From Gimesia benthica (lineage in GTDB: Bacteria > Planctomycetota > Planctomycetia > Planctomycetales > Planctomycetaceae), in contig NZ_CP043930.1 in assembly GCF_009720525.1 (NCBI RefSeq), positions 6,646,001-6,710,000 on the forward strand: 64,000 nucleotides of DNA, read 5' to 3'. Under the pieces are notes generated by a model. The model did not search any database. It worked only from the letters and a program-made list of their open reading frames with translations, and had not been told where the DNA came from. Shown piece by piece: positions 8,605 to 17,629 of the stretch. A program made the translations under genes and the position numbers. Positions within the stretch are counted from its first letter, which is position 1. Each line of letters opens with the position of its first letter.

Positions 8605-10446
8605 CTAAGTGACTTCCGGGTAAAGTTTCAGTTCTTCAACCCAGCTGTTGAGTTCAGCCAGATGTCGCGATTCATCTGCGGGGACCATGAGCGGTCTGCC
8701 GCGGGCATCCAGAATTAGGCCTACGGTTCCACCCCGTGCTTTGAATTCAACCCGTTTGCCGGAGCCTGCTCCAAAATCATAACCACGGCGGGGTTCAACG
8801 CTCACGCTGGCCCATTCATCATCGCCCAGGGGGAACAGCCGCATGTCGCCACAAACCATCTCCCCCGATTCATTCAATGTTTTGCCAGTGATTTTGTATT
8901 CGAAGCAGGTTTTACCAGCCTTGTAAAAACCGCGGGGAGCAATGCAGGTTCCCAGATAAATCAGACAGTCTCGTTCGAAGACCTGCAGTGCTGCAGCCGG
9001 ATGAACCTGAGCCAGAACACCAAGATGAGGCATCATGAAAATACTGTCCTTAGCCAGCACGGTCATGCCTTCCGGTTCAAAGGCATCGATCATCATGGCC
9101 GCCGTCTGTTGCATGTTGGGGGCATGTGAGAGTACGCCACCAGAACCCACGAGCAGATTCAGTTTCATGTTATCGACGATGGACTGACCGCTGGTCTCCT
9201 GGCTGAAGGTATCTCCTACGGTCCGCTGCTGCTGAACCCCTTTGAGTGTCGTAGCGAATTCCTTGTGCTGGATGTATGCCAGCCTGAGTGCTTCCCGGGC
9301 TACGGCCTGCTCGAACACCAGAGCTTCCCTGGTCTGGGGAATGGTCGTGGGGCGAATCATTTTGTTCTTAATGTGATTCTGTAAGGCACGCGGATCCATA
9401 TTCAGATGCACCCAGCGGAGAATCATGGGCAGAGTCGCGGAAGCACAGACATTGGATATGGAATAGCTCATACCCAGGTTGGCGCTTACGGTACGGTTGA
9501 AAGTGCCATCAAAGACACTGAAGACATCGGTCGTGGCACCGCCGATGTCGACTCCCAGTGCATTGATTCCCTGTCGTTCGGCGATGGTTTGCAGGATATT
9601 TCCGACAGCTCCGGGAGTAGGCATGATGGGGGCATCCGCCCAGGAGATGAGTTTGTTGTAGCCCGGGGCATGGGCCATCACGTGTTCGAGGAAGAGATCG
9701 TGAATCGCATCGCGGGCAGGAGCCAGATTCTCCTGTTCCAGCACCGGACGCACGTTAGCGACGGTTGTCAGCTTGACGTCTTCGTCAAAGGCCTCTTCGA
9801 CCAGTTCGGTTGCTTCCTGATTGCCGGCGTAGATGATGGGCATCTTATAGGTGCCACCAAAGCGGGGCTGCGGCTTGGCAGGAGCGATCAGTTCTGCCAG
9901 CTGTACCACATGCTTCTGAGTACCACCATCGGTCCCTCCTGCGAGCAGAATCATGTCGGGACGCAGTTCCCGGATTCGCTGGATCTGTTCGTGAGGCAGC
10001 CGTTTGTCGTTGGAACAGATCGTGTCCATCACAATGGCACCCGCCCCCAACGCAGCCCGTTTGGCACTGGCGGCCGACATTTCCCGCACAACGCCGGCGA
10101 CCATCATCTGCAGTCCGCCTCCCGCACTGGAAGTCGAGATATAGATGTCACAGCCGACATCTCCCTGGGCAGGGCGGATGATTTCGTCGTTTTCGTCAAT
10201 CAGTTTGCGACCCGCGAGTTCCCCGACTTCGGTTACAGCATTGACGACCCCTACGGTCACATCCGCGGCCGGCTCTTCGACCGTAGTCGGCGCTTCACCA
10301 CGATAGGTCTGACGATATTCGCCATTTACTTTTTCGATGAGAATGGCTTTGGTCGTGGTACTGCCGCAGTCTGTGGCGAGAATCACATTGATTTGATCAG
10401 GATCAAGTTTTTTTTCTGTTGCGGAGTTCATTCTGTGACTCACCAT
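8605..10446 (-). CDS. GlmL/MutL-family ASKHA ATPase (glutamate mutase L-like)
   Basis: 613 residues. The N-terminal phosphate-1 loop 'ATDCGSTTTKA' (about residues 24-34) and a second phosphate motif 'GVDIGGATTDVFSV' (near 298-310) place it in the actin/Hsp70/sugar-kinase superfamily, specifically the MutL (GlmL) family named after the protein encoded with clostridial glutamate mutase. Classical MutL is thought to act as a reactivating ATPase for a B12 mutase, but no mutase or B12-binding gene is in this window. Here it is embedded with membrane proteins, which points to a different client. ATG at 10446 or at 10431 (the latter has GGTGAG upstream) could be the start. Confidence 0.88.
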   Translation of the reverse strand: MVSHRMNSATEKKLDPDQINVILATDCGSTTTKAILIEKVNGEYRQTYRGEAPTTVEEPAADVTVGVVNAVTEVGELAGRKLIDENDEIIRPAQGDVGCDIYISTSSAGGGLQMMVAGVVREMSAASAKRAALGAGAIVMDTICSNDKRLPHEQIQRIRELRPDMILLAGGTDGGTQKHVVQLAELIAPAKPQPRFGGTYKMPIIYAGNQEATELVEEAFDEDVKLTTVANVRPVLEQENLAPARDAIHDLFLEHVMAHAPGYNKLISWADAPIMPTPGAVGNILQTIAERQGINALGVDIGGATTDVFSVFDGTFNRTVSANLGMSYSISNVCASATLPMILRWVHLNMDPRALQNHIKNKMIRPTTIPQTREALVFEQAVAREALRLAYIQHKEFATTLKGVQQQRTVGDTFSQETSGQSIVDNMKLNLLVGSGGVLSHAPNMQQTAAMMIDAFEPEGMTVLAKDSIFMMPHLGVLAQVHPAAALQVFERDCLIYLGTCIAPRGFYKAGKTCFEYKITGKTLNESGEMVCGDMRLFPLGDDEWASVSVEPRRGYDFGAGSGKRVEFKARGGTVGLILDARGRPLMVPADESRHLAELNSWVEELKLYPEVT

Positions 10447-10497
10447 CCATGTAAGCGGGAAAGCAGGGGACGCTGTGATCGTGCTGATTTGTCTCGG

Positions 10498-10896
10498 TCA
10501 GGAACCGTCCTCGGGATTATGAGGGGAACCAACGGGGGGCGGTTTCTGTGAAGTCGCAGCCGTTGAGCCATCGGTCTTCGACTGACTGAGGGATTCCAGA
10601 CGCTGGCACATCCATTCAATTGAACCGCGTTGCTCCAGGAATTCTGCAAAGAGTTTTTGTGAGCGGGGCTCAATCAGGATGGAGAGAAACGGAGTGAAAA
10701 AGTGCAGGGCCTGCGCGCCGACGTAATTCAGGGGGCGGCAGGTTTCCAGTGAGAGGATGGCGAGGGTGACCATGTCCCTGCGGACAATCTCGCGGCAGAT
10801 GTGGTCAGCGACTTTCTGCTGCTCGGCAGTTGGAGCGAAATCTTCCGGTCGTTCGATTGCGAAGGCGTTCGCGAGCCACTGTTTGATCATGACCAT
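10498..10896 (-). CDS. Small conserved-looking protein, first gene of the MutL-ATPase operon
   Basis: 132 residues, soluble, with an ordered first ~90 residues (helical, with a hydrophobic stretch 'GAQALHFFTPFLSILI') and a disordered Ser/Pro-rich tail. Met1 and Met3 are both possible starts. It lies 51 bases upstream of the ATPase gene on the same strand with no terminator between them, so it is probably the first cistron. It has no recognised domain and could be a regulatory or assembly partner of the ATPase. Confidence 0.65.
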   Translation of the reverse strand: MVMIKQWLANAFAIERPEDFAPTAEQQKVADHICREIVRRDMVTLAILSLETCRPLNYVGAQALHFFTPFLSILIEPRSQKLFAEFLEQRGSIEWMCQRLESLSQSKTDGSTAATSQKPPPVGSPHNPEDGS

Positions 10897-11087
10897 CCTA
10901 GCCCGAATCCCGTGTTCAGCGAAACGACGGGTGGAGATACTCAGGGGAGAGCAGTCCGTTGCTGCCGTGACTTTGAACGCGTTCTTATGATACCTGTTGT
11001 GGTGATTGATTGACGCAAGTTATTTGTCTGTTTGAGCTAAGTGTAACAATAGCAGGATGAAGCTCAAATGAAAATATTCTCTCGCCA

Positions 11088-11111
11088 GAAAAACGGATTC
11101 TGACTGAATCC
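11088..11111 (-). terminator. Putative intrinsic terminator after the ExbBD/TatD run
   Basis: On the minus strand GGATTC-AGTCA-GAATCC is followed by GTTTTT, 40 bases past the TatD stop codon. A competing stem (CTGAATC/GATTCAG, 11104-11119) overlaps it. The stem is only 6 bp. Confidence 0.45.
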
Positions 11112-11151
11112 TGATTCAGGGCGGAAGATGAGATTTGCTGGGTCGCGAGAG

Positions 11152-11925
11152 CTAGTTCAACTGGAAGAGTGTTCTGGCATTCTGCGTGGTGATCTCAGCC
11201 ATCTCCTCGGGTGTCTTATCATGAAGCTCTGCCAGGCAGGCACAGGTGTGTTTCACGAACGCGGGTTCGTTCCGTTTGCCCCGCTGTGGTACCGGTGCCA
11301 GATAGGGGGCATCGGTTTCAACGAGCAGGCGGTCGAGGGGAATCAGCCGCGCGGTTTCGCGCAGTTCATCGTTCTTCTTGAAGGTCAGCATCCCGGCAAA
11401 GGAGATGTACATTCCCAGTTCCAGGCAGGCAGCAGCCGTTTCCGGAGTCCCGCAGAAAGAGTGCATCAGACCTTTGAATGGGGCCTGTTCTGCTTCGCGT
11501 TGCAGCAGATCGACGACATCGGCTTCTGCTTCCCGGCAGTGCACCACGAAGGGGAGATCACGTTCGCGGGAGAGCTGAATGTGTTTGCTGAAGTAGTCCT
11601 GCTGCAGTTCGATGGGAGCGTAGTCCCAGTAACGGTCCAGACCGGTTTCTCCGATTCCGACCACTTTGTCTGCGGTGGAGAGAGTCAGGATCCGCTCCCA
11701 GTCACCCGGTTTCATCTGTGCGACATAATTGGGTTGAATGCCTACGACCGCATAGACCTGGGGAAAGGTGGCTGCCAGATCGACGGCCCGCTGACTGCTG
11801 TCGGCTGTGGTTCCGATGGTGAGAATGGTCTGGACGCCTGCCTCCAGAGCACGTTCCACAGTTTCATTGCGGTCGGGGTGAAAAGCTTCCTCGTCGAGGT
11901 GGGCGTGGGTATCAAACAGAATCAT
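11152..11925 (-). CDS. tatD: TatD-family metal-dependent hydrolase
   Basis: 257 residues, the usual TatD length. The metal site begins with 'FDTHAHLDEEAF' (H-x-H near residues 6-8), continues with 'VGIGETGLDRY' (the metal-bridging Glu), and ends with the family signature 'LLVETDAPYLAPVPQRGKRNEP' carrying the last Asp. Family members are cytosolic deoxyribonucleases involved in DNA repair or quality control. It lies 14 bases downstream of the second exbD gene and may be co-transcribed with the envelope cluster, although a functional link is not obvious. Confidence 0.93.
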   Translation of the reverse strand: MILFDTHAHLDEEAFHPDRNETVERALEAGVQTILTIGTTADSSQRAVDLAATFPQVYAVVGIQPNYVAQMKPGDWERILTLSTADKVVGIGETGLDRYWDYAPIELQQDYFSKHIQLSRERDLPFVVHCREAEADVVDLLQREAEQAPFKGLMHSFCGTPETAAACLELGMYISFAGMLTFKKNDELRETARLIPLDRLLVETDAPYLAPVPQRGKRNEPAFVKHTCACLAELHDKTPEEMAEITTQNARTLFQLN

Positions 11926-11939
11926 GGCTGGTTCGGAAT

Positions 11940-12422
11940 TCAGTTGGGAGCGGTAATCGGTTTCTTCGGGGGAGCGACTTTGCTGGCGTCCGTGGCAAAA
12001 TTGATTGACTGAAAACCGGCTGCCAGGCAGGTGTCGTAAGTGCGAATCATTTCACCCAGCGGGACATCTTCGTTGATATCGAGGATCACCGGAATTTCAG
12101 GAGCCAGTTCTGCCAGTTCGGTCAAAGTCTGTTTCAACTGGTCGAACTGAGCATACTCGCGATCATTTAATTCTACAATGGTCTGGTCATCACGGTATTT
12201 GAGTTTTAACCAGACTTCCCCCAGTGGTTTTTCCTGCGGTACTGTTTCCGTCGATTCAATACTGCCCGTGGCCAGTTCGGTGGGCAGCAGGAATTCCCGG
12301 ATCTGGTTGGCCGAGGCGCTGATGAAGAAAATCAGCAGCAGAAACACCACGTCGATCATCGGCGTCATGGTAGCCTGATCCTGGATATCAGAGCGACTGT
12401 GGTGATGTGAGGGAATTTTCAT
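11940..12422 (-). CDS. exbD: ExbD/TolR-family proton-channel subunit (second copy)
   Basis: 160 residues with a short cytoplasmic N-terminus, one transmembrane helix in 'TPMIDVVFLLLIFFISAS' with the essential membrane Asp, and a periplasmic domain ending in a Lys/Pro-rich tail. ExbD proteins form the proton channel with ExbB and pass motion to TonB/TolA-like partners. It follows the first exbD by 11 bases. Two consecutive exbD genes behind one exbB are common in Planctomycetes and Bacteroidetes; the two may form heterodimers. Confidence 0.9.
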   Translation of the reverse strand: MKIPSHHHSRSDIQDQATMTPMIDVVFLLLIFFISASANQIREFLLPTELATGSIESTETVPQEKPLGEVWLKLKYRDDQTIVELNDREYAQFDQLKQTLTELAELAPEIPVILDINEDVPLGEMIRTYDTCLAAGFQSINFATDASKVAPPKKPITAPN

Positions 12423-12433
12423 AATGTTGAGTA

Positions 12434-12850
12434 TCAGTCATTCAGCACGGCAAACTGCACATTGGAGATCCCTGCGCGGGCACAACTGATCAAGACCCTT
12501 TCGACGATGCGATAAGGAATATGTCGATCGCCCCGAATTCGGATTTCTGTCTCTTTCCGTTTATCTTCATCGAGTGAAATTAACTGCGCGTCCAGTTCTT
12601 CCGGTGAAATATCATTCCCCCTCAGATGCAGTTTTTCATCCGGGGTGATGGTAATGATGATACGTCGCGGGGCTTCCTCCGGTTCGGTTTCATTCTGAGA
12701 CGCTTCCGGTAGTTCAACCGCTTCCAGCTTTTCATTTTGAGTTAAGTGCGTCGCAGCCAGAAAGAAGACAATCAGCAGAAAGACGATATCAATCAGCGGG
12801 GTGATATTGAACCGAATGCCGGCCTGGCGGGGGCGCGTGGGAATTCTCAC
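12434..12850 (-). CDS. exbD: ExbD/TolR-family proton-channel subunit (first copy)
   Basis: 138 residues. The transmembrane segment 'TPLIDIVFLLIVFFLAATH' holds the conserved Asp, and the periplasmic part is an ExbD/TolR fold ending in 'ERVLISCARAGISNVQFA'. It starts with GTG at 12850 and overlaps the exbB stop by 4 bases (GTGA), a sign of translational coupling with exbB. Confidence 0.9.
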   Translation of the reverse strand: MRIPTRPRQAGIRFNITPLIDIVFLLIVFFLAATHLTQNEKLEAVELPEASQNETEPEEAPRRIIITITPDEKLHLRGNDISPEELDAQLISLDEDKRKETEIRIRGDRHIPYRIVERVLISCARAGISNVQFAVLND

Positions 12851-13710
12851 GTTTCCTGGCCTCCGGGAGGGGGAGCCGGATGGGCCGTCTGTTGATTGGT
12901 CATCCGTTGTGCCAGTTCCTCTTCCGCACGCTTACGGGGTTGCTTGGGGACCGGTCGGTTTCCGAGGACCGTAGCGTGTTTGAAGTCTGCGAAAACATGT
13001 TCGGCCAGCAGTGAGGACTGGGCGACCAGTTCGTCGATCCGGTTGCGGAAGAAAGCAAAACTGGCCAGTGCGGGGACTGTGACACTCAGACCGAACAGGG
13101 TTGTAATCAGTGCCTTGGAGATCCCGGGGGCAAGTTCAGCCACATCAGGATTCGCTTTCGCTGTGAATTCTGAGAACGCGAGGATCATCCCCCAGACGGT
13201 ACCCAGCAGACCCAGCATCGGGGAGAGGGTGCCAATTACAGACAGGTATTCGATTTTACGATTCAGACGGGCAGATTGCTGCATGGCGGCGTCTTCCATC
13301 GCTTTCTCGACCGCCCCATATCCCATCTGAACTTCAGACAGACCGGCGGAAAGGATATAGGACAGGAAGCTGGGGTTCGATTTACAGACCGAGTCGGCAC
13401 TGCGATACTGCTGCTGCGCGATCAGGGAGTGGACTTCTTCTGCGAGTCCAGGAGGCATCAAAGCGTTACTGCGAATGCTGATGAGATGCTCGACAATCAG
13501 TGCGACCATCGCGATGCTGAGTACGGCGATAATGATACCGATGGTTCCCGCATCATCGACCAGTTGACGCAGGTCGACTTTTGATACTTCGGAAGCACCA
13601 GCGTCCCCCGAATCATCGGCTGCCAGGCAGAGAGCGGGTGTCAACAGGCTCAGGCAGCAGAGCAGGCAAGGGAGTGCGAATCTCTTCAGTGGTGATTTAC
13701 TGCGATCCAT
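12847..13710 (-). CDS. exbB: ExbB/TolQ/MotA-family proton-channel protein
   Basis: 287 residues from ATG at 13710. A longer in-frame reading exists upstream, but it would overlap the TPR gene, and the chosen Met begins a clear signal peptide ('[21 protein letters not shown]'). A periplasmic N-terminal extension leads into the ExbB core: a TM helix (about 52-75), a cytoplasmic helical loop, and two TM helices around '[20 protein letters not shown]' and '[20 protein letters not shown]', both family hallmarks. It forms the pentameric stator with ExbD. The tail is Pro/Gln-rich. Co-transcribed with two exbD genes. Confidence 0.92.
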   Translation of the reverse strand: MDRSKSPLKRFALPCLLCCLSLLTPALCLAADDSGDAGASEVSKVDLRQLVDDAGTIGIIIAVLSIAMVALIVEHLISIRSNALMPPGLAEEVHSLIAQQQYRSADSVCKSNPSFLSYILSAGLSEVQMGYGAVEKAMEDAAMQQSARLNRKIEYLSVIGTLSPMLGLLGTVWGMILAFSEFTAKANPDVAELAPGISKALITTLFGLSVTVPALASFAFFRNRIDELVAQSSLLAEHVFADFKHATVLGNRPVPKQPRKRAEEELAQRMTNQQTAHPAPPPGGQET

Positions 13711-13763
13711 CAAAATATTCTTTTCCAGTGTGTTCGTGAATTCAAAGAGTTGTTTTCCCGAGA

Positions 13764-14804
13764 TCAGTTTTTCTGACCCGCTTCCTGCATCAGTTGATTG
13801 ATCATCTGTTCGGCCATCTGTCGCGCTGTCGTTGTTGGATAACGGGCGACGGTTTCCTGGTAGAGCCGCAGGGCATTGGCTGACTGTCCCATGGCCTTGA
13901 GTGAGTCGGCGGCTTTGAGACTGGCGTCGGCGGACAGCTGCGGATTTGCAGCATAACCCAGGGGGACCCAGAGATACCAGGCTGCTGCCTGGCCGTGACG
14001 GTCGAGTTGAGCGTAGCCCGCACCGAGCAGATAACAGGGGCCTCCCCGGAGGTGTTCCGGAATCAGTTTCAAATTTCGTTCCCAACGCTGCAGTTCCAGC
14101 AGACTGATGTCACCTGCCCGCAATCGGAGTCGCCAGAGTTGGGCGCGTGCCAGTTGCTGGATATTCCGATTGGTACTGGTGGCCAGGGAACGCAGGGTTG
14201 CTTCCGACTGGGCAGCAAAATCCGGGGCTGTCAGCAGAATGCTGGCTCCGAGCAGTTGTCTGACTTCGTTAGGATCCGTCAACCAGCCTCGTGCTGCACT
14301 GCGAGCCGGAGAGAGACTTTCGCTGATCGACCAGTCGAGGGGAATCAGCTCGAAGTAGCGGGCGTCCGGCTCATGTTCGACCATGGTCTGGAAGCGAAGT
14401 GCCGCTTTGAGGATGTCCCCCTGAAACAGGGCTGCTTTAATCAGCTGAGCGAGAATCTCACGTCGGACCCAGGTACGGTTTTCGATATTCAACGCTTCAC
14501 TGAAGGACTGAGTGGCTTTGTCGTATTTGCCCTGGTGCATCTGGTCCAGACCGCGCTGGTGAGATTCCGTCTGGGGCGTATGCACCTTGACGATTTCCGA
14601 GCCGGGATAGGTGCGGACTGTACCGCTGGGCAGCAGCTTGACTTTGATTTCTGACTGGGTGAAATCGAGAATCGTGCAGGGGAGTGTTGCCTGGCCCACA
14701 TGATGATCGGGGCGGACTTCGATCTTATCCTGCGCAGCGGCTGAACTGGTGAACCCGGTCAGGGCTGCCACAGTCAGGATCATGATCAAAAAAGTACACT
14801 TCAT
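13764..14804 (-). CDS. Secreted TPR-repeat protein associated with ExbBD
   Basis: 346 residues from ATG at 14804 (a TTG lies one codon upstream). A signal peptide ('FLIMILTVAALTGFTSSAAAQ') is followed by a small beta-rich region (about 28-70) and then tetratricopeptide-like helical repeats ('GLDQMHQGKYDKATQSFSEAL', 'ADSLKAMGQSANALRLYQETV'). It is therefore a periplasmic scaffold. It sits 53 bases upstream of exbB on the same strand, resembling the YbgF/CpoB-type TPR partners of Tol and Exb systems. No enzyme motif. Confidence 0.82.
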   Translation of the reverse strand: MKCTFLIMILTVAALTGFTSSAAAQDKIEVRPDHHVGQATLPCTILDFTQSEIKVKLLPSGTVRTYPGSEIVKVHTPQTESHQRGLDQMHQGKYDKATQSFSEALNIENRTWVRREILAQLIKAALFQGDILKAALRFQTMVEHEPDARYFELIPLDWSISESLSPARSAARGWLTDPNEVRQLLGASILLTAPDFAAQSEATLRSLATSTNRNIQQLARAQLWRLRLRAGDISLLELQRWERNLKLIPEHLRGGPCYLLGAGYAQLDRHGQAAAWYLWVPLGYAANPQLSADASLKAADSLKAMGQSANALRLYQETVARYPTTTARQMAEQMINQLMQEAGQKN

Positions 14805-14834
14805 CAATTCCGGGTTTCCAAATCTCGGGGCAGG

Positions 14835-15398
14835 TTACTCCGCAGCTGTGGGGGCCGCCTGATCCGGGGGAGTCGGTTGTGAATCAGAATTCTGCTGCTT
14901 CGGTTCCTTGGTAAAGAGCCAGGAGATCAGCATCAGAATCGCACCGCCGGTAATTGCCATGTCGGCTACATTAAATATGCCAGTGCGCAATGGACCGAGA
15001 CCAATATTCAGAAAGTCAATGACGATTCCATTGAGAAAGACGCGGTCAATCAGGTTACCGATCCCTCCTGCCAGCAAGAGGGAGAGGGCAATAAACTGAA
15101 CCAGAGGCATCTGCCAGCGAAAGATCAGCATACCAGCGACAATCAATAGAAAGGCGGCGTTGGCCACGACCAGCAGGAAGAAGCGGACCGGTTTAGAGAG
15201 ACCGCTGCCGACACTCAGGAAGGCCCCGGTGTTCTCGGCATATTCCATGCGGAGTGTGTTATTGAAATAGGTAATGGGGCGTTTGTTCTGCAGATTATCG
15301 ACCGCAATCTTCTTCGTGTACTGATCACAGCCTACGCAGAAGATCAGGCAGATCAGCAGCAGTGTATAGCGGGTCGCTTTAGAAACCGTGGCGGACAT
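14835..15398 (-). CDS. lspA: Lipoprotein signal peptidase (signal peptidase II)
   Basis: 187 residues, four transmembrane helices. The two catalytic aspartates are in 'GGIGNLIDRVFLNGIVIDF' and 'IFNVADMAITGG'. It cleaves prolipoproteins at the lipobox Cys in the inner membrane. The N-terminus has an extra hydrophobic stretch ending in 'CVGCDQYTKKIA', which includes the conserved Asp of TM1, and the C-terminus has a Gln/Pro-rich tail of ~25 residues not usual in the family. Several lipoproteins encoded in this window (for example at 17952 and 54077) would be substrates. Confidence 0.95.
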   Translation of the reverse strand: MSATVSKATRYTLLLICLIFCVGCDQYTKKIAVDNLQNKRPITYFNNTLRMEYAENTGAFLSVGSGLSKPVRFFLLVVANAAFLLIVAGMLIFRWQMPLVQFIALSLLLAGGIGNLIDRVFLNGIVIDFLNIGLGPLRTGIFNVADMAITGGAILMLISWLFTKEPKQQNSDSQPTPPDQAAPTAAE

Positions 15399-15466
15399 GC
15401 AGCAGTAACTTTCTCAGAGGTTAGATGAATCCAGAGAAGATCAGCAGATTCAATGGTGCTGACCTC

Positions 15467-16495
15467 CTAGCGTTTGATAATAAATTTACGGACATTGTAA
15501 TAGCGGTAACTGCCTCGATTCTGTCGCGCGAGCTTATCGAGGGAATTCCCCTCTTTCACCGGAAACCCCTCGCCGAATTCGATGCAGTGAATCTTCGCTT
15601 TACCAGCATTCAGACGGCGAATTTCATTCAGATCTGCACTGGAGAGCTGAGGATGTTTCGCGTCCGTCAGGAAGAATATGACATCTGGGTGAAAACTTAA
15701 AGCTCTCTTTAAGGCGGGCAGGTGATCAGTACCGCCATCGGGCTCGACACTCTGGATAAACTGACGTGCCAGCGTGCGGTTGATGTCCGAAGCATAGGGC
15801 ATTTCGGAGTCGTTTCCGCGGTGTTTCATCGCCCGGGTGGTTGTATTGTAGAAGATGATCTGGAACTGCTGATGATGATTGAGCCCGGACAGACTGGCGA
15901 TGAGCTCGGAGCGGGCCTTGCGGATCGGGGCGCCCTGGGGAGCAGCCATACTGCCTGAGCAGTCCATGACGAACACGAACCGTTTGCCGGAATCGACGGC
16001 GTCGAAAAAGTTGACTTTACCGGAACCCATCACAGGTGGGGCCAGGGCTGCTGCAGGTGACATCACCAGATCGCTGGTGGGATCTGAATTGGGGGAGTTC
16101 GGGAGATTCGGCGACTGCACCGGACCTGCTCCCAGTAGTTTGGTGTTGAGTTCAGGTAATTGTGGATCCACGGGCGGTTTCTGGTCCATGACCTCGGTCA
16201 CCTGTGGTTGCGCCAGCGGAGTCGGCTGGTTTTCAAGCGTTTCCTGTGGTTCCTGATCCGCGTCTTCCAGCTGATCGGCATCGGGGGACTGTTTGACGTA
16301 GATGCCTACACTACGGAGTTCACCTTCATCACCGCCGGTCTGGCCACTGTCACAGCGGTTGAGGCTGGAGATCAGAATCAGCAGAATCAGCGAATGAATG
16401 GCCAGTGAGGCAGCCCAGCTCGGAACCACCAGCAGAGGCGAGTTTTTCTGCCAGCGGGAGGTTCGCTGTTCAAGTTCTGTTAATGCTGCCGGCAT
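15467..16495 (-). CDS. TonB-like membrane anchor fused to a von Willebrand factor A domain
   Basis: 342 residues. A cytoplasmic N-terminus leads into one TM helix, 'SWAASLAIHSLILLILISSL' (about 26-45), containing Ser30-x3-His34, the arrangement that is essential in the TonB transmembrane helix. A Pro/Gln/Glu-rich periplasmic stretch follows (about 75-135), again as in TonB. The C-terminal part is a vWA domain (about 165-335) with a MIDAS motif D-x-S-x-S in 'VMDCSGSMAAPQG' and 'VIFFLTDAKHPQ'. It heads the run leading to exbB-exbD-exbD. Inference: it may be the energised effector of this Exb system, with vWA replacing the TonB C-terminal domain. Confidence 0.82.
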   Translation of the reverse strand: MPAALTELEQRTSRWQKNSPLLVVPSWAASLAIHSLILLILISSLNRCDSGQTGGDEGELRSVGIYVKQSPDADQLEDADQEPQETLENQPTPLAQPQVTEVMDQKPPVDPQLPELNTKLLGAGPVQSPNLPNSPNSDPTSDLVMSPAAALAPPVMGSGKVNFFDAVDSGKRFVFVMDCSGSMAAPQGAPIRKARSELIASLSGLNHHQQFQIIFYNTTTRAMKHRGNDSEMPYASDINRTLARQFIQSVEPDGGTDHLPALKRALSFHPDVIFFLTDAKHPQLSSADLNEIRRLNAGKAKIHCIEFGEGFPVKEGNSLDKLARQNRGSYRYYNVRKFIIKR

Positions 16496-16663
16496 GAGGA
16501 GTGGTCCGCAGTTCTAACTGGCTTCCGGAAAGGATTAAACGCAGGTCTAAGTTCATTAAGTGTATGATATTTCAGAGTTTAATGTGAGAGCAGATTGCCA
16601 GGACTCCCTCGTTTCGACCCGAAAGTGTAATAGAACGGGAGCCCTGCTACGTTTCATACGTGT

Positions 16664-17629
16664 TTATTGGCTTAACTGTTTAAGGTATTGATGAGTGATA
16701 TCCACCGGAAACACACCATCGGGGGGTTCATACGCGAATTGCGTCGCAGCAATAGGGGCATTCAGGGTCACCTTGCTGAAATTCAGGGTCACCATGCGGT
16801 CCATGGTTTCCTGGTTCTTTTTCAGGTAGACAATCCGGCGTGGAAACAGAGTGTCTGGATCGAGATAAATTCTGACTCCATCCGGCACATAAGCGGGTAA
16901 CTGGGCCGGGGCATTGGGATCTCCCCCTTTAAACTGAGCGAGAAAGCCTTCTTTCCAGCTTCCATTCAGAACGGTCAGGGTTTTGCCACTGATGGTTCGT
17001 TCGGCGACGCTTTCAAACTGCATGTTCTTCTGAATCGCCGCTAACAGCCCGGGTAGACCACCCAGACCGAGTTGTGCCACCAGCAGATTTGGTTGGGAGT
17101 TGGGATTCATCTGGGCCTGTTTCATGATTGCCTGTACATCACGGCGGGTGACTCGAGAATTCCCTTTAATATTGTGTTCTGTCCAGAGAACCTGTCCATC
17201 ACAGATTTCGAGCAGGGTTCCGACCGGTTTTCCGTCCTCTTTACGGCTTTGGACTTCGAATTCCAGTCTGAGCTTCAGGTCTTTTCCCTGCAGATACTTC
17301 CCTTTAATGTGAAACGGCTTGGGGCCGATCTGCACTGTTTCCGTGATTTCCGCCTGGATTGAGCTGTAGGCCAGCAGTTTCTCCCTCGATTTTTTGAGGA
17401 GTGCCTCTGCATAAGCCGGATTTTTTTTCAGATTCTTTTCGCCTGAAGAATCACCTTCCGGGACCTCCGCGGGACTGCTTTCGGGATCAGCCAGGGCCAG
17501 ACTCGCCTGGGGAACTGTCGCTGTATCCTTATTAGCAGCAGCAGCTTGTGATAACTGTTCCCAGGGAAAAAAGTTGTAAAGTCCTGCCAGTAACAGGAGG
17601 CCGACCATAAAAGTTAAATTGCGTAACAT
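16664..17629 (-). CDS. LolA-like secreted protein (outer-membrane lipoprotein-sorting fold)
   Basis: 321 residues with a signal peptide (about 1-30) and a Pro/Glu/Ser-rich linker (40-65). A long beta-sheet domain follows with phrases of the LolA/LppX type ('LLAYSSIQAEITETVQIGP', 'GKYLQGKDLKLRLEFEVQ', 'VRIYLDPDTLFPRRIVYLKK'). Such domains bind acyl chains of lipoproteins or lipids in the periplasm. Planctomycetes have many paralogues whose cargo is unknown. It is single and divergent from the lipoprotein gene at 17952. Confidence 0.72.
   Translation of the reverse strand: MLRNLTFMVGLLLLAGLYNFFPWEQLSQAAAANKDTATVPQASLALADPESSPAEVPEGDSSGEKNLKKNPAYAEALLKKSREKLLAYSSIQAEITETVQIGPKPFHIKGKYLQGKDLKLRLEFEVQSRKEDGKPVGTLLEICDGQVLWTEHNIKGNSRVTRRDVQAIMKQAQMNPNSQPNLLVAQLGLGGLPGLLAAIQKNMQFESVAERTISGKTLTVLNGSWKEGFLAQFKGGDPNAPAQLPAYVPDGVRIYLDPDTLFPRRIVYLKKNQETMDRMVTLNFSKVTLNAPIAATQFAYEPPDGVFPVDITHQYLKQLSQ

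Noticed and set aside
12847..14085. Long N-terminal extension of ExbB (412 residues)
   Set aside because: The extra 125 codons are antisense-frame overlap with the TPR gene on the same strand; ATG at 13710 starts a clear signal peptide.
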